10,904 nucleotides of DNA from Candidatus Bipolaricaulota bacterium (GTDB lineage Bacteria > Bipolaricaulota > Bipolaricaulia > UBA7950 > UBA9294), in NCBI GenBank assembly GCA_023132545.1, contig JAGLYB010000105.1, forward strand, positions 1 through 10,904. Reading direction: 5' to 3'. Shown one piece after another: positions 9,816 to 10,904 of this stretch (positions are counted from its first letter, which is position 1; each line of letters begins with the position of its first letter). The notes under the pieces were generated by a model. It was not told where the DNA came from and did not search any database. It worked only from the letters and a program-made list of their open reading frames with translations. The translations under genes were made by a program, and so were the position numbers.

Positions 9816-9877
9816 GAACCACGCGCAAACTCATAACGGCTGCCAACAGCGAGCCGAAGTGAAACTGCCCGTGGTTC
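9816..9877. repeat. Inverted repeat downstream of the RHH gene
   Basis: GAACCACG (9816-9823) and CGTGGTTC (9870-9877) are perfect 8-base inverted arms with partly matching flanks (AACAA / GTTCTTAGTTG). They enclose 46 bases. The right arm lies five bases from the RHH stop codon. The structure could form a long 3' hairpin in the RHH transcript or be a pair of binding half-sites. The loop is long for a simple terminator. Confidence 0.3.
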
Positions 9878-9881
9878 GTTC

Positions 9882-10055
9882 TTAGTTGCGTGTTTCCTCT
9901 TTGTCCAGGTATTCGATAATGGCCTCGACAACGAGGTAATTGACCGAACGATCCTTTTTCTTCCCAAGGTTGATAAGACGCTCCACCGGTTGTTTTGCGA
10001 TTTTCCCTTGCGGAATATAGATTGAGAGCTTGTCTGTGAGTTCTTTTCTCGTCAT
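9882..10055 (-). CDS. Small ribbon-helix-helix (CopG-like) protein
   Basis: This 57-residue protein is probably a DNA-binding regulator or antitoxin-like protein. The start at the ATG 10053-10055 is chosen because GGGAGGTGA sits seven bases upstream. Upstream in-frame GTG and ATG codons (10073, 10070) overlap or precede that ribosome site and are not likely starts. The fold pattern is a short strand (KLSIYIP, 9-15), a helix (about 21-33, PVERLINLGKKKD), the turn DRSV (35-38) where RHH proteins typically have G/D-R-S, and a second helix (YLVVEAIIEYLDKEE, 40-54). RHH proteins act as dimers with the paired strands in the major groove; that is family knowledge. It is divergent from the Cys-rich secreted gene and upstream of the ATPase on the same strand. 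No toxin gene is adjacent, so a stand-alone regulator is more likely than a toxin-antitoxin pair. Confidence 0.75.
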   Translation of the reverse strand: MTRKELTDKLSIYIPQGKIAKQPVERLINLGKKKDRSVNYLVVEAIIEYLDKEETRN

Positions 10056-10148
10056 TTTTTCACCTCCCATCACTAGGGTAGCGAGAAGAGGGCATACAAT
10101 GCAAGCACAAATCCATTGGATACAGGCAAGCGGCGTGATGTGATGTGG

Positions 10149-10179
10149 ATGACACTATTTCTCGACCCGAGTGTATAGA
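10149..10179 (+). promoter_or_regulatory. Possible promoter of the Cys-rich secreted gene
   Basis: ATGACA (10149-10154) and TATAGA (10174-10179) resemble -35 and -10 elements but are 19 bases apart, at the upper limit. TATAGAAT continues the A/T-rich -10 region. The site lies in the 151-base divergent spacer and fits transcription to the right, giving a leader of only about 20 bases before the start at 10207. Confidence 0.25.
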
Positions 10180-10206
10180 ATCTATCTGGTACTGGAGGTG
10201 AGCGCT

Positions 10207-10773
10207 GTGCGTTCAAAATGGGCAAGAATTGGTTGGGTGGTTCTGTTTCTTTCAATGACGGTCGGAAGTGCAGTAATGGCTTCTTCCATATTCGGTACGA
10301 GCTACAATCTTGGGGAAGAGATTCAGTTCAAGGTTGAGGACTCAGCGACCTGGTGGTGGGGCTGCTGCTGCCCGTGCCCGGATAGCTTGGTGCTGGGGTG
10401 GCGGATCGTCAACAATTGCGAGCAAGTGGTCTATTCCGTGATTCATGACGCTCCTGTTTCCTCGGCCATTTGGCAGGGGAGCTGGCTACAGCTTGATATG
10501 AACGGGATTGCGGTTGTTGCTGGGCAGTACAAACTATACGTGGACACGTCTGTCGGCACACTATCCCGATACTTCACTCTTCGGGATCCTTGTGCATGCT
10601 ATTGGTGTATTTCGTCATGCACATCTTGTGCATATCAAGAAATTGCTGCGATCACCAATTGTTCGTGTCGTACAGCACTTGTGTTCGTAGAGGACTGCAA
10701 TACAGGATGCTTCCCATTCTTTTGGTGGGGCTGCAATTGTTGTTCTTCGAGCACCAACTGCGGCTGTCCGTAA
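10207..10773 (+). CDS. Secreted protein with 19 cysteines and Trp-rich clusters
   Basis: The 188-residue protein is of unknown function. The GTG at 10207 is chosen as start because GGAGGTGA (10194-10201) lies five bases before it. The frame opens at 10171 but that start lacks a ribosome site. Residues 1-25 form a signal peptide (basic RSKWAR, then WVVLFLSMTVGSAVMA). Residues 30-126 look like an immunoglobulin-like beta domain: NLGEEIQFKVE, then GWRIVN, WQGSW, and AGQYKLYVDTSVGTLSRYFTL. An insert in this domain carries WWWGCCCPCPD (49-59). The tail (129-188) is dominated by cysteines: CACYWCISSCTSC, NCSC, then WWGCNCC and CGCP at the end. All 19 cysteines lie after the signal peptide, at 53-55, 57, 71 and 129-187. 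This suggests metal binding or dense disulfide cross-linking outside the cytoplasm, which is inference. It is divergent from the RHH gene and is followed by a terminator hairpin. I recognise no named family. Confidence 0.8.
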   Translation: MRSKWARIGWVVLFLSMTVGSAVMASSIFGTSYNLGEEIQFKVEDSATWWWGCCCPCPDSLVLGWRIVNNCEQVVYSVIHDAPVSSAIWQGSWLQLDMNGIAVVAGQYKLYVDTSVGTLSRYFTLRDPCACYWCISSCTSCAYQEIAAITNCSCRTALVFVEDCNTGCFPFFWWGCNCCSSSTNCGCP

Positions 10774-10797
10774 CGAAGTCCTAATCGATTGTTGACA

Positions 10798-10840
10798 ACG
10801 GTGTGGAGGCTGAGCCTCCGCACCGTATTCTTCAATCATT
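10798..10840 (+). terminator. Hairpin terminator after the Cys-rich gene
   Basis: A 13-bp stem runs from ACGGTGTGGAGGC (10798-10810) to GCCTCCGCACCGT (10814-10826), with a TGA loop and one G-U pair. It starts 24 bases after the stop codon. The sequence that follows (ATTCTTCAATCATT) is T-rich but not a pure T run, so termination is likely but may be imperfect. Confidence 0.65.
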
Positions 10841-10858
10841 AAATCAAGCGCCTTAGAC

Positions 10859-10882
10859 GTTTGGCGTGTTAACACACCAAAC
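10859..10882. repeat. 24-bp near-palindrome at right edge
   Basis: GTTTGGCGTGTT (10859-10870) is followed directly by AACACACCAAAC (10871-10882). The two halves are inverted copies with a single mismatch (C10865 opposite A10876). With no spacer it resembles a binding site for a dimeric regulator of whatever gene begins to the right of the window. It could also be a second weak hairpin behind the terminator. Confidence 0.45.
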
Positions 10883-10904
10883 TCTGACGGACTGACCGCA
10901 CGGG

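Noticed and set aside
9746..9967. 73-codon minus-strand frame overlapping the RHH gene
   Set aside because: It overlaps the RHH coding sequence in another frame, lacks a ribosome site and gives a biased Arg/Ser-rich translation.
10792..10797. Perfect TTGACA as a -35 box
   Set aside because: The sequence 16-18 bases downstream is the GC-rich terminator stem, with no -10 element.

Overview
The window looks like a stretch of a free-living bacterial chromosome with mid-range GC. The signs are clear Shine-Dalgarno sequences, ATG/GTG starts and short intergenic gaps. No rRNA, tRNA, CRISPR array, transposase or phage gene is visible, so the taxon can only be guessed. Secreted 22-residue leucine-rich-repeat proteins and very Cys/Trp-rich secreted proteins next to peptide and amino-acid catabolism genes are reminiscent of uncultured lineages such as Bipolaricaulota (OP1) or Chloroflexi-like bacteria. 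That is an impression, not a demonstrated assignment.

Layout from left to right. (1) 275-985 (+) encodes a small secreted protein made of two copies of the same roughly 85-residue beta-rich domain. It ends at a strong hairpin (1052-1079) that can serve as a bidirectional terminator. (2) 1260-2603 (-) encodes an exported leucine-rich-repeat protein built by duplication of a whole cap-LRR-cap module, with tandem 66-bp expansion in the second copy. (3) 2662-2868 (+) holds a relic of the C-terminal ATP-binding domain of a sensor histidine kinase, cut off where the LRR gene begins and containing a G10 run. (4) 2951-4054 and 4151-5326 (+) encode an M29-family metallo-aminopeptidase and a class V (alanine/serine-glyoxylate type) aminotransferase. 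They are probably co-transcribed. A 39-codon open frame (4035-4154) overlaps the end of the first and the start codon of the second. (5) 5368-6837 (-) is an amidase-signature hydrolase converging on the aminotransferase. (6) 6934-9729 (-) is a full-length P2A-type Ca2+-transporting ATPase. (7) 9882-10055 (-) is a 57-residue ribbon-helix-helix protein. (8) 10207-10773 (+), divergent from it, is a secreted protein with 19 cysteines, followed by a hairpin terminator and, at the right edge, a 24-bp near-palindrome.

Functionally, the central block reads as peptide, amide and amino-acid turnover: the aminopeptidase releases amino acids, the aminotransferase moves amino groups to glyoxylate or pyruvate, and the amidase hydrolyses amides. 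The ATPase exports calcium. The three secreted proteins belong to the cell surface or periplasm. The least explained parts are the Cys-rich protein with its divergent small RHH regulator, the duplicated-domain secreted protein, the coupled 39-codon frame and the histidine-kinase relic. I do not see an unmistakable new defence or biosynthetic system.
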